Origin: Brachypterus glaber
Taxonomy: Eukaryota > Arthropoda > Insecta > Coleoptera > Kateretidae
Assembly: GCA_958510825.1 (NCBI GenBank)
Contig: OY294051.1
Span: forward strand, 35,278,393 to 35,342,392
Direction: 5' to 3'
Length of the DNA: 64,000 nucleotides
A program made the translations under genes and the position numbers. Positions 48,963-58,249 of this stretch are shown one piece after another; within the stretch, counting starts at the first letter, position 1; the number at the start of each line of letters is the position of its first letter. Under the pieces are notes generated by a model. The model saw nothing but the letters and a program-made list of their open reading frames with translations, made no database searches and was not told the DNA's origin.

Positions 48963-49576
48963 AATATATTTTTATTCGATTGTTTCTAAAAGCGACACTT
49001 TTTGTTCATGTTTTACGGGCGGAAAGTTGAACTTTATGGCCCTAGGGCCAAAAGAAGATGCTTTACGTTTACTGTAATATTTATATAGAAATATGACCTT
49101 TTGGTCTTGAACTAACTGTTCTTTTTGACCAGATACTGTTATTATAATTATATAACCTCAAAATAAATGTTCATAGAACGGTTTCACGAGTATTATTATT
49201 TTTATAACAGACACATTTCAACAGAAATTAATTACCAAGCTATAGCTTTTTTAATTTGAAAATGAAACCACACGCAAAAGAAACGATTCAATTGTTTTTT
49301 AGCGATTTGATTGGATAGCAATTTGTCATGGATAACTAGATAAGTAATAAGACAGTAAAAAGAAATACTTTTTGCAATTTAAAATTAAGTATATTTTAAT
49401 AATTTATTATAGTTAGTAACAATCGAATTAAAAATATTGTATAATACACGGGTAAAAAGTTAAATTTCGATTTCGTAGGTTTATTACCCTCGGGCCGGCC
49501 CCATCGGCCAGCCCTCGGCTTCTAAAAACCTACTCAATCGAAAAACTTTTCGCCCTTGTATTACCTATAAATAACT
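48963..49576 (-). mobile_element. Non-autonomous element with GC-palindrome end, copy B
   Basis: Reverse-orientation partner of 11246-11983, about 120 bp shorter because of internal deletions. The GC palindrome is conserved as CCCTCGGGCCGGCCCCATCGGCC. Confidence 0.75.
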
Positions 49577-49736
49577 ATTTTAAATATTGATCTGACAAAA
49601 AAAAAGATTTTCCCTCAATTTAAAATTGTTGTTTTAAATAAAATATTTAAAGAAAATTATTCTGCCCCTTGCGATTAGGGCGTCTGGCTAACTTAAGACC
49701 TCCAAAAACATGGCCAGCTGAGCTGAGAAATATGCC

Positions 49737-49885
49737 TAAGGGCATATCCACAGGCTCGCATAACATAGTACATAACAATGCGATGCCATGATTGGCTTGA
49801 TGTACCGCCATGTACCTTGTAAGCCAATCACGGCATCGCATTCTTATGTTTTATATTCTTATGCAAGCTTCTGGATAGGCCTTAA
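49737..49885. mobile_element. Small hairpin MITE, copy 2 of 3
   Basis: Starts AAGGGCATATCCACAGGCTCGC and ends AAGCTTCTGGATAGGCCTT. The inside has TGATTGGCTTGATGTACCGC and GTAAGCCAATCACGGCATCGC. The minus frame 49647-49841 is spurious. Confidence 0.8.
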
Positions 49886-50735
49886 GTCGATCGTCAAAAA
49901 TATCGACAAAACTACGTTAATAGGTATTCACAAAACGTAAAATTTAAAACATCAGCAGAAACAAAATCGAAAAAAAAAGAAAATGAAAAATTGTAAAAAA
50001 ATTAAAAAGACAATAAAAAAGCTATCTTTGTCAATATTAAGGGTCCTAGACTTCCTTCCTGGTTCACATCGAAAATCACGAATCATAATTATAATTTTTT
50101 AATTTTAATCGGTAAAAATAAAAATTTCTGTACGTAAACCTTACGTTTTAGGTCTTTACGTAAACCTTGAAAATATTATTGTTCCAGTTTTTTTTAACCC
50201 TGACCAGTGCAATAATTACCACAGGTACCTCCTTTGTTTACATTCCATTGTTTTTCAAATTTTCTATTAAAAAATGTAGGTTTTTAGTAATTTAGGTCAA
50301 TAGTAGATGCATAATTATGTTTCTAATAATTCAATATTATTATGCTGGTACTTATTATCAGATTAGTAACCATTAATAAAGCAATTGAATCATTAATAGA
50401 AGGTTACAGCCGCTACCAGCTAGAATTCTTTAAAAAAAAATTATAAACAAATAAATACAAACTCGCGCCAACAATAATTTAAAACAATTTAAATAAGTTC
50501 GTGCTGCTATCTATCCAGCAAAAACTAAACTACAATACTTTATAGACTGAGGCGCTACCTATTTAATAGTGCTTACACTACAAGTAACAAAATTACAGAT
50601 TTCTATTACAAAGTAGTAGCGCCATCTATAAAGCAATAGCAGAAACTATAAACGTCAAAATTACAGATTACTAAAATACCGAGAAAATTTGTGTTTATTT
50701 TGGCCACGATTGCATGGGTCTTTTAGGCTCGAGTT
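49886..50735. other. No gene seen; upstream region of PCNP
   Basis: AT-rich. The word AGCGCCATCTAT-like (GGCGCTACCTAT near 50552 and AGCGCCATCTAT near 50628) occurs twice, meaning unknown. Confidence 0.45.
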
Positions 50736-50743
50736 TATCGATT
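50736..50743. promoter_or_regulatory. DRE-like site upstream of PCNP
   Basis: TATCGATT, one base off the DREF element TATCGATA, which marks many insect housekeeping promoters. It lies 33 bases before the start codon, so it would be close to or within the 5' UTR. Confidence 0.3.
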
Positions 50744-50775
50744 TTCCGGGGAAAATCACAGAGAAAACATAAAAA

Positions 50776-51516
50776 ATGAGCGATAAATACCATCGGGAAA
50801 GGTCTGGAAAGTCGTACGGTAATTAAAAACAGTATTGTTGATATTTTAACCTAGCTTATCCGCCATTAACTTTTTAATTTGCATAATACCCAAAATTGTG
50901 TATTAAAATGTTTTAAATTTGTCAGTATTTATTAGGAACAGGAAGAAGAACTAGATCGAGGTCCAGATCACGTTCCCCAAGGAGAAAACATGAAAAACCC
51001 AGCTACTACAAAGAAGAAATCAAAGATGAACCCCAAGAAACAACTACAAACAGTAATTATCCCACAAAAACTCAAAATCCCAAAATAGATGTAAAATGTG
51101 AACCTCAAGAAGTAAGTTTAAAGAACAATCATGACCAAAAACCAGAAAATATCGGTCTAGGAGCTAAAAATCGATTAAAAAGCATGGGAATACAAATGAA
51201 ACTTGGTTCAGTAAATAAAAGTCCTGCATTGAAGCCTAAATTGACAGTAGCAGCGGCATTTAACCAAGATAGCGATGAAGAACCTGAGGAAATGCCCCCT
51301 GAGGCCAGAATGAGAATGAAAAACATCGGAAGGTACATAAATTTAATTTCTAAAGTTCTTGAACTAATATTAAGCATATTTTTTTATTTTAGAGATACAC
51401 CGACTTCATCAGGCCCAAACTCTTTTGGAAAAACAAAACAAGGATTTTCTGATGCTAAAAAAGTTTTTGAGAAAACTCTAAAAGATGCGATGGACAGTGC
51501 TCTAGCTGATGACTAG
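50776..51516 (+). CDS. PCNP: PEST proteolytic signal-containing nuclear protein
   Basis: Three coding exons (50776-50818, 50936-51332, 51393-51516) give 187 residues; the vertebrate protein is about 178. Introns are GT-AG and phases join cleanly. The family core spans residues 118-158: TVAAAFN, a run of Asp/Glu, [16 protein letters not shown], then [11 protein letters not shown] and a closing GFSDAKK segment. The acidic Pro/Glu/Asp part is the PEST-like region. Residues 20-31 form an Arg-Ser run ([12 protein letters not shown]), and two SUMO-type motifs follow: IKDE (43-46) and VKCE (67-70). Vertebrate PCNP is nuclear, short-lived and ubiquitinated by UHRF2/NIRF; that is family knowledge, not shown here. 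The intergenic space to the convergent RpS26 gene is about 1.3 kb. Confidence 0.95.
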
Positions 51517-51618
51517 TTAATTGAATCAAAACACAAATTGTGGTGCACAATATTGTATTTTATACACAAAAATGTACAAAATCAATAATTAAAGTTTTTA
51601 TTTAGAGTTAATAATTAA

Positions 51619-51624
51619 AATAAA
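51619..51624 (+). terminator. Polyadenylation signal, PCNP
   Basis: AATAAA about 100 bases after the stop. An ATTAAA variant lies a little earlier, near 51588. Confidence 0.6.
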
Positions 51625-52970
51625 TGTAAGGTAGATGTAGGTAAAGGAATATGACATAAAACATTAATTTTTGTTTATTAAGTTTATAGGTATTCAAACC
51701 AAATATATTTGTTTAAACAATAAATTTAGTAATTTAGTAGAATAGTTTTTTTTCTTACAAACCAAAAAAACTCTAGAAAGCCATAAGTAGGTACTGCTAT
51801 GTGAGGAACCATCTAATAAAATGACAAAGGTTTTGGGCAAAAAGTGATAAGGTTCCCACATGCCCCTGGTTAAAATAATGTGGGATGAAGGCCTTAATAA
51901 TGTTGGATCAGATGCAAAACCTTGTTGCTCAAGCAAAAATTATTAAAAATCTCCGCCTTTTGAGGGGGCATAACTTCCTTAGTGTTTTTGGACATAGGAG
52001 TTCAACTAACATAAGGGCCTAACCCACAAAATTATTTAACAGGAGAAGCAAAAATCTGATTATGTATATTTAACACACATTCTTATGTGTATTTTTGCAT
52101 AAAATCTTCCCTTTGCCAGCCTTAAATAGGTTCATCAAAAGTCTTTAATAATAATAAAAGTACTTTATTGCCGAAAAGTCTTTTTTAATCAAGAATAGTT
52201 AACTGTAAATATTTGTGTGGGACAAAAAAAAGCAAATTATAAAAAAGCCTTGGCCACATGTTTATAAGATATTTTTATTTTTTAATTTTGTCTTTTCTAG
52301 TTTTAATATTAATAACAAAAATTTATTGGTCTCCCAACTGGCTTTAGACCTAGGTCTTTCTGCCTGTAAATACAATATTTTTAAACTAATAATAATTGTA
52401 CATGATAATTAGTATTTATAATAATTGTATAAAAAAAAAATCTTTGGTGTAATATGTAAAAAAAAAATCTAGTTTTAAATAACCTTTTTTAATTAAGAAT
52501 AGTTTACGGTAAATATTTGGGTGGGGCAAAAAAAAACAAATTAAAATTTTTACCCCAACCTTATTTACCACTTCTAGTAATGTATTAGGAATTTTTATTA
52601 ACTATAGCAATAAAGTACGTTAAGTAGTACCTGTTTCAAGCAAAAAAAAATTATATGTAAAATCACCCCTTAAAATTAATGCATCTAGATATTTAAGGGC
52701 CCATCTAAAAATAGCAAAAATTCAGGGATAATTAAAAAAAAATTAATGCATTTTCTTGCATGGACCAGTCTTTTTACACACAACATAAAAAAATCCTTTA
52801 AAAAAACAGTCAAAATTTCAATGAAAACATGAAACTATTTTTAAAAAATTAAAATTGTTTAAAATATTGCCATGCAAAATAAAATATTGTAACTTGTATA
52901 GTGTTGCAGTATTGTTCTATAAAAACTTTTTACTTTAAATAAGAGTAAATTAGTACTTTAATAAAGATGG
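51625..52970. other. Intergenic, convergent between PCNP and RpS26; local duplication
   Basis: No gene. Positions 52181-52239 and 52485-52543 are direct copies (TTTTTTAATCAAGAATAG, then TAAATATTTGTGTGGG followed by CAAAAAAAA). The rest is AT-rich with A runs. Confidence 0.6.
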
Positions 52971-52976
52971 TTTATT
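52971..52976 (-). terminator. Polyadenylation signal, RpS26
   Basis: AATAAA on the minus strand about 40 bases past the stop codon, consistent with the short 3' UTRs of ribosomal protein genes. Confidence 0.7.
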
Positions 52977-53016
52977 AATATTTAAGAATACATGTCAACA
53001 TTTAAAAGTAAAATTT

Positions 53017-54608
53017 CTACTTTCTTTGTTGTTGATTTTGTGCCCTGTTGTCACGGCCTGGGTAGTTCCGTTGTGGTGGAGTCCTAACCCTTCTGTCTTT
53101 TTTGCTCCTGTTACGTACTACTTTACTGTGAATGGCACATGATACACAGTAGTGGAGCTTGGCATACAGTTTTGGGAGAACGTATTCTGAAAAAAAGGAA
53201 AAAAAAAAGTTGATTTTAAGAAAATTTTATGCTTTTAACTTTATAGACAGAAAAATAATGAATGTAAGTTTAATAGAAATTATAAAAAAAAACATTGGAT
53301 TTTTCGGGACGGATAACGGCCGGAGTTACATGAATTTTTCTCGCCAGTCAGCGGGAATAGACTCGAACATGTTTGATGGTTCCTCCGATTTCACCAACAG
53401 CCCCTTTCCCAAGACGCTGCGAAAAAATTGCAATCAACACTTATTAGTGCTAACACCACAATCTTCATTAAAAAAGCACAGATTGGACAAAGTAATTCTG
53501 CTGCCAGTTGTTTCCCATCCCAAAAAGGTTAACCTTAAGTATCAACAGGTTTTTCTTTAAAATGCCATGAACAATATATTTAACAAAGGAGTATGTCCAT
53601 TAAACTAACATCAGTATTTATATTAGCTTTTTTTTATTAAAGTTGGTTGATTTGGTCTTTTGCTGGTTTGGTGTTTTTTTTTTTTTTTAAATTGATAAGG
53701 TAAATCATCTTATATCTCAAAAATTTTATTTAACCTCAACTAATAAAAAAATAAAATGTGGAAACACACATGCACACGGACCTGATCTACATTTATTAAA
53801 CATACTCCCGGTCTACGTCTAGTCTCAGTGTATATTTAAACCCGACCACTTTTACAAAATATCAAGTGGTTTATTTATTGAAAAAAAGTGTACAAGGATT
53901 GTAAGAAGCAAAGGATCGTGAAAAATTTTCAAAGATTGTACAAAATTTTAATGAAGACTGTTAAAGATTGTGGGAAGATTTTAGATGATTGTGGAAGATT
54001 GTAGATGATTGTGGAGGATTGCAGATGATTGAGAAAGAAGGAATTGTCAAGGACTGTAGAAGTGTTGGTTTGTTTGGTACAAGGATTGTCCAATAAATAA
54101 ACCCCTCACAAAATGTACTAAAAACCAATGTGCCTGTATGTATCTAAATATCAACAAATACATGAACATTTAAATAAATTTTTAGCAAATAATTAAATAT
54201 TACCAAAATTACTTACGGGTGTATACTGAAGCTTCAGTAATATCTCTTACAGCTGCAGCTTCTACAATGTTACGGATAACAAACTTTTTGATAGCTTTAT
54301 CTTTTGGGACACAACGCGCACAGTTGGTGCAACGTACGGGTTTTACATGACCACGTCCGTGCTTGGAACGTCCTCCATTACGCCTTTTGCAAGTCTAAAA
54401 ACAGAAAAAATATTAATTAAAACATTAAAAATGGCCATGTGGTGACATTTATAGGTTAATTGTAAATAACACAAAAAATACAAATAAATAAAACCGATAC
54501 AATAATTTAAAACATAAAGATATGTTGATTGTTTGATATTTTAGCATTTTTAAGTTTTATTTACAACAAAATCTTAATAATTTAAAAGAAAAAGCAAAAA
54601 ATTACCAT
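53017..54608 (-). CDS. RpS26: 40S ribosomal protein S26
   Basis: Three coding exons on the minus strand: 54606-54608 (only the ATG), 54217-54394 and 53017-53186, giving 116 residues against 115 in human. The sequence is unmistakable: [54 protein letters not shown] and VVRNRS. The zinc-ligand cysteines 23, 26, 74 and 77 are all present. The protein sits near the mRNA exit channel of the small subunit. Residue 3 is Cys (M-T-C-K-R-R) where most homologues have Lys, and the C-terminus is Gln-rich. Upstream pyrimidine-rich TTCTTTATTTCC on the minus strand could be a TOP-like start. Splicing right after the ATG is a known ribosomal-gene design. Intron 2 holds a GC-rich island and a minisatellite, listed separately. 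The divergent secreted-peptide gene starts about 0.4 kb away. Confidence 0.97.
53330..53416 (-). other. Exon-like GC-rich island in RpS26 intron 2
   Basis: On the minus strand this 87-base segment is preceded by a branch-point-like CACTAATA and a TTTTTTCGCAG acceptor, and followed by a GTAACT donor. Composition is much richer in GC than the intron. Spliced onto exon 2 it reads through eight codons to an in-frame TGA, so it would act as a poison exon. In another frame it is fully open and carries [14 protein letters not shown] before a stop. It may be a regulatory cassette exon, a fragment of an unrelated terminal coding exon, or an unrecognised intronic RNA. Confidence 0.35.
53964..54032 (-). 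repeat. Short minisatellite in RpS26 intron 2
   Basis: Plus-strand units of the type GATTGTGGAAGATT / GATGATTGTGGAGGATT repeat about five times with drift, and weaker GATTGT words extend to about 53895. Confidence 0.7.
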
Positions 54609-54979
54609 TTTGTGTTGTTTCCTTCACTACGAAGCGGAAATAAAGAACGGCGCCATGCTGTTTTTCCAGGAACTTTTAGTAGTATTGGTAGCACTGACGG
54701 AACTTGTAAACCGCGCGAAATTTAAACGCAGCATTTTAATATTTACCGTAGCGGATCAAATTGAGTTATTTAAAAAGCGTAAAATAATTACAAATATTTA
54801 TAATTTCGTTTTTAATTATTGTTGTTAACCAAATATTGCTCTGATAAATAGAAATTATATCATTGTTGTGCTTGAATAGTCATTTTAAAATAATTTTTGG
54901 TTGTAATTACTCTAGTCAAGCAAAGAATAAAAGGTTTTTAGGTAATTCTCTGTGGTTAAGAGTGAAAGTATACTTTCTG

Positions 54980-54987
54980 TATAAATA
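54980..54987 (+). promoter_or_regulatory. TATA box of the secreted-peptide gene
   Basis: TATAAATA, a textbook TATA box. An initiator-like TCATTT has its A at 55012, 32 bases downstream, which is the expected spacing. This predicts a 5' UTR of about 35 bases. Confidence 0.65.
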
Positions 54988-55046
54988 GTAAATATTTTCC
55001 TTATAAAAATCATTTATGTTTAGACCTTTTTAGTGCAAAAATCGAC

Positions 55047-57084
55047 ATGAAATTTGTAAGTACGAAAAATAACGCGCGTTAAAGCACAATTGTGCGGTAA
55101 TATAGACATTTTCTAATTATTAATATTTTTACTTAATTATATAATAAGAAATATTTAGTTATCAGTACTGGTTATTTTTTGGAAGGCTTTTGCAGAAACA
55201 AAAAACATATTTTTAAACTGTGGTGAATGCGCCGCGGCGTCGGTATCTGTTTTAAAAACTTCCATTGTGGTTCTAGAATAGCTGCTTGGCAAATATGGTA
55301 GAGATAACTTAAGTCCTAGCTTTAATATTACCCCAAAAAAAATTAACAGAACATGTTAGGGTGCACCCAGGTCCGGATTCCCCGGAACCCGCGGGTTCGA
55401 GAGGGTGTATTCTGTGGGGCCCGTCGTTGACAGTTTCCTTTAGTTTATGATAAGCAATTTATTTATTTATACTCCTCCCAGAACGATAAGGGAGCCAAAA
55501 CGAGCAAATATACAGGGCCTGCATCGCTAGGGCTTTTTTTCGTATATATTTTTTATTTAAGTAAAACTTAAACGTAAAAAATGTAGAAAATTTTGCCGGC
55601 GGAGCTTGAGCTTTCTTTATCTTGCGTTTTGGCTAAATCGTAAAAACAGTGTTTTGAAATTAAAATAGCTACAATATAAAAAAAGTAATAAACATTTTGC
55701 CGTTTCTCGATAACTTTTCACCATTGGAATCTAAAATTTTAGGTTTTTTATTATTTAAACCTTAAGGTTTAAATTTTTACCGAAGGTTATTTATGTGAAT
55801 ATCTCGGAGGGCATTGTATAGATAATATACCGGGTGTTTCAGGAAGGTGGTTCACCCCCCTTAACTTTTTTATGTAGGATCGTGAAATTTTCAGGAGCTA
55901 TATTATGTATAATTTAGAATTTTTTGACATGGCTAGACTTTTTTTTGACACTTCCGGTTTCACCGGAAATGAATTGAACTTTCTATTTTAAATGGAACAC
56001 CTTGTATATTTTTACAAATTTTGATTCAGAAATAAATTCTGAGAACAAGCATGTGTCACTTGTCAACTCTTGACAAGTCATGTTATTTTTATTTTAAATC
56101 TAGAGTGCCTTAAATTAGCTTATTCGCTTAATTGTCGATCTAGTATCTTCATAAAAACACTATTTTGATTTTTTTCCAAAACTCTAAATGTGGTGGGCTC
56201 TTATAGGTTAGAAAATCATACTTTGGTCCATAAGTCATTTTTTTAAATGGAAAGAGGGTGGCTCATTAAGTTAAAATGAAATAGAATTTTCATGCGAACA
56301 TTTTGATACCACACATGAATATTTTATTTGGAAGAAATTGGCATTATTAAAACACAAAAGATTTAAACTAATAAATGAGATGACCTGCCAAAATTTGACA
56401 ATTGAAAAAATGCTTGTTCTCAGAATTGATTTATGAATCAAAATATGTAAAAATATAGAGGGTTTTCCATTTAAAAATCGAAAGTTCGATTCATTTCCGG
56501 CGAAACCGGAAGCGCCAAAAAAATTCTAACTACGTCAAAAAATCTTAAATTATACAAAATACAGCTTCTGTAAAATTCCAAGATCCTACCTAAAAAAGTA
56601 AAAAAGTTAAGGGGGGTGAACCACCTTCCTGAAACACCCGGTATATAGACAGTTAAAACCGTCACTCTAAAAGGGGTTTTTTGAATGTTAATCAAACATC
56701 TTTTTTTTGTCGTATTTATCTCAAAAATTGTATTTGGAGTTGTTTTAAGGGTTGGCACAAAAAAAAATAAAAATATTTTAAAATAAAAAAAATAAAAATA
56801 TTTGTTCAAAACAAAAATTCAAAAACTTTTAGGAGAAAGTAATTTTTATCTAATTTAATTTTTTTTTCTGTTTTCAGCTAAATTTATTATTTTTAATAAT
56901 CGCCGTAGCGTGCACGGTTGCGTATCCCGTCGAGATAGAAGACCAAGTGCAAGCCGCAGAAAGCGTCAGGGCGCAGAGGCAAGCTGGGGGAGGGCACCAC
57001 GAAGATGCCGTCGATTTCGGGGCCCATACGGGAGACCACGGAGCGTTCGGATGGTACGCAGATTTCCCTGTACACGGACATTAA
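55047..57084 (+). CDS. Small secreted prepropeptide, Gly/His-rich, unrecognised
   Basis: Two coding exons, 55047-55055 (Met-Lys-Phe, then a perfect GTAAGT donor) and 56878-57084 after TTCTGTTTTCAG, give 71 residues. Residues 1-18 form a signal peptide (MKFLNLLFLIIAVACTVA) with cleavage expected before Tyr19. Residues 19-37 are an acidic propeptide-like stretch ending in the furin-type site R34-A-Q-R37. The remainder (38-71) begins with Gln, which could cyclise to pyroglutamate, and is rich in Gly and His with GAFGWYADFPV near the end. It has no cysteine after the signal, no amidation Gly at the C-terminus and no dibasic sites. The layout resembles insect antimicrobial or effector prepropeptides cut at RxxR, but I recognise no family. 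The intron holds an 0.8-kb TIR element. The gene is divergent from RpS26. Structure confidence is high; function is unknown. Confidence 0.8.
55830..56641. mobile_element. TIR element with ~230-bp arms, inside the secreted-peptide intron
   Basis: CCGGGTGTTTCAGGAAGGTGG with GTTCACCCCCCTTAACTTTT on the left is mirrored by AAAAGTTAAGGGGGGTGAAC and CCACCTTCCTGAAACACCCGG on the right, flanked by TA on both sides. Arms pair on through TTCCGGTTTCACCGGAAATG / CATTTCCGGCGAAACCGGAA to about 56060 and 56410. No transposase frame; the minus frame 56471-56809 is spurious. Confidence 0.9.
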
Positions 57085-57500
57085 TGGGAAAGTAAATAAC
57101 CCATAAAATGGTTTCTTTAGTACAATTTATAGGATATACGGCGAAGAAAATTATGCTTGCAAAAAATTCTAAATTTTTAAACATTTATTTTTTTTTTAAT
57201 TTTATGTATCATAATTTTTTTTTTTGCACTACTAGCTCTAGAACATACCATTAATTATCATGTTTTCAGACTGTGAAATCAATTTTTTTCACCTATAGCA
57301 ATAATAATTTTTTCTCTCCTAGTAGGAGTAAATTTTATAAACAATTGATTTCTGTCACTTTAGATGTTTCAGTTTTTTGTGCAATTTTTACTAATTAAAC
57401 CCAAGTAAATAGCTTTAAATAACTTTTTATTTATTACATATAATTAATTATAATTATTACCAACAAATACAATCAATAATTAGCTAAATATTATGAAAAA

Positions 57501-57506
57501 AATAAA
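57501..57506 (+). terminator. Candidate polyadenylation signal, secreted-peptide gene
   Basis: AATAAA about 415 bases after the stop. The region is so A-rich that this is weak evidence. Confidence 0.3.
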
Positions 57507-57651
57507 AAAATAAACTAAATTTTTAAACGTCAGTTCAAAGTTTTTATTTGAGCAAATGTCATTGATCAAGTCTTGATTTTTATGAAAATTTCAAGAAATA
57601 TCATTTCTGTTAATAATTTATTTTATTATCTAAATAAAAATTGTTTAATAG

Positions 57652-57800
57652 TGCTAGTAGTGAAAAAACTAATATATAAACTACAGTGGAGAAAACTATT
57701 ATAGCCTTGCACTCTTAAATCCCTCGCTGCTACAGAGCTCGGGATTTAATAGGCTCGGCTGTAAAAATTGTCTTTTATACCTTGATATATAATTACTATT
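57652..57800. repeat. Foldback element with GC-richer core
   Basis: Ends CTAGTAGTGAAAAAACTAAT and CCTTGATATATAATTACTAT match the element at 39873-40019. The centre is TCCCTCGCTGCTACAGAGCTCGGGA. Confidence 0.6.
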
Positions 57801-58147
57801 TTAAACTCATTATTTTGTACCGGATTAAAAAAATACTGACAAGCCATCAGTATTTTTTAACCGACTTTTTAGGATAAGCTTTTTCTGAATGCAAAATGTT
57901 GTTTTTATTATAATGTTCCCATTCTTTTTCTTATATTTCTTGTTTTTGCCAAAGAATACTAAGATTTCTTGATTTCTTTATAACTACTTTATGTACAGGT
58001 CTCCAGATCATTTTTTTGTAAAATCTGGATGTAGTTTGCTTTTGTAAAAACCTATTCTTTTATGCCAACGATTACTAACATTTTTTTCTTTACTAACTTT
58101 TTTTTATTCGAAACAGACACATAATAAATACCAACCCCACAAACACT

Positions 58148-58212
58148 GGTACGTCGGCCGCCCGATGGCCAACATTCAGCCGACGTATTTTTCGTCGGCC
58201 GAAGGTTGGGTG
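58148..58212. repeat. GC-rich hairpin
   Basis: Repeats of GTCGGCCG, GGCCAAC and GCCGACG in both orientations within 65 bp, in AT-rich surroundings. Probably the core of a small transposon whose ends I cannot place. The frame at 58165-58431 begins in it and is not a gene. Confidence 0.5.
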
Positions 58213-58249
58213 ATTTGTAGGGATATTTTAAACCAAACGCCTTGTATTA

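Noticed and set aside
53159..53560. Plus-strand open frame of 133 codons
   Set aside because: It runs antisense to RpS26 exon 3 and across its intron, has no recognised domain, and its open state follows from the GC-rich island and A runs.
53300..53560. Known snRNA, RNase P, RNase MRP or U3 RNA in the RpS26 intron
   Set aside because: No characteristic boxes or conserved helices of these RNAs could be found by eye.
53757..54112. Solo LTR in RpS26 intron 2
   Set aside because: TG..CA-like ends, a TATATTTAAA and an AATAAATAAACCCC suggest one, but the flanking duplication is only AAAA and no internal domain or second copy is visible.
54930..54950. NF-kB site upstream of the secreted-peptide gene
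   Set aside because: GGTAATTCTC is too far from the GGGRNNYYCC consensus to claim, although a GATA word lies near 54843.
56910..57184. Overlapping frames on both strands around the second exon of the secreted peptide
   Set aside because: They arise because the exon is GC-rich; only the frame continuing the signal peptide has splice, signal and stop context.
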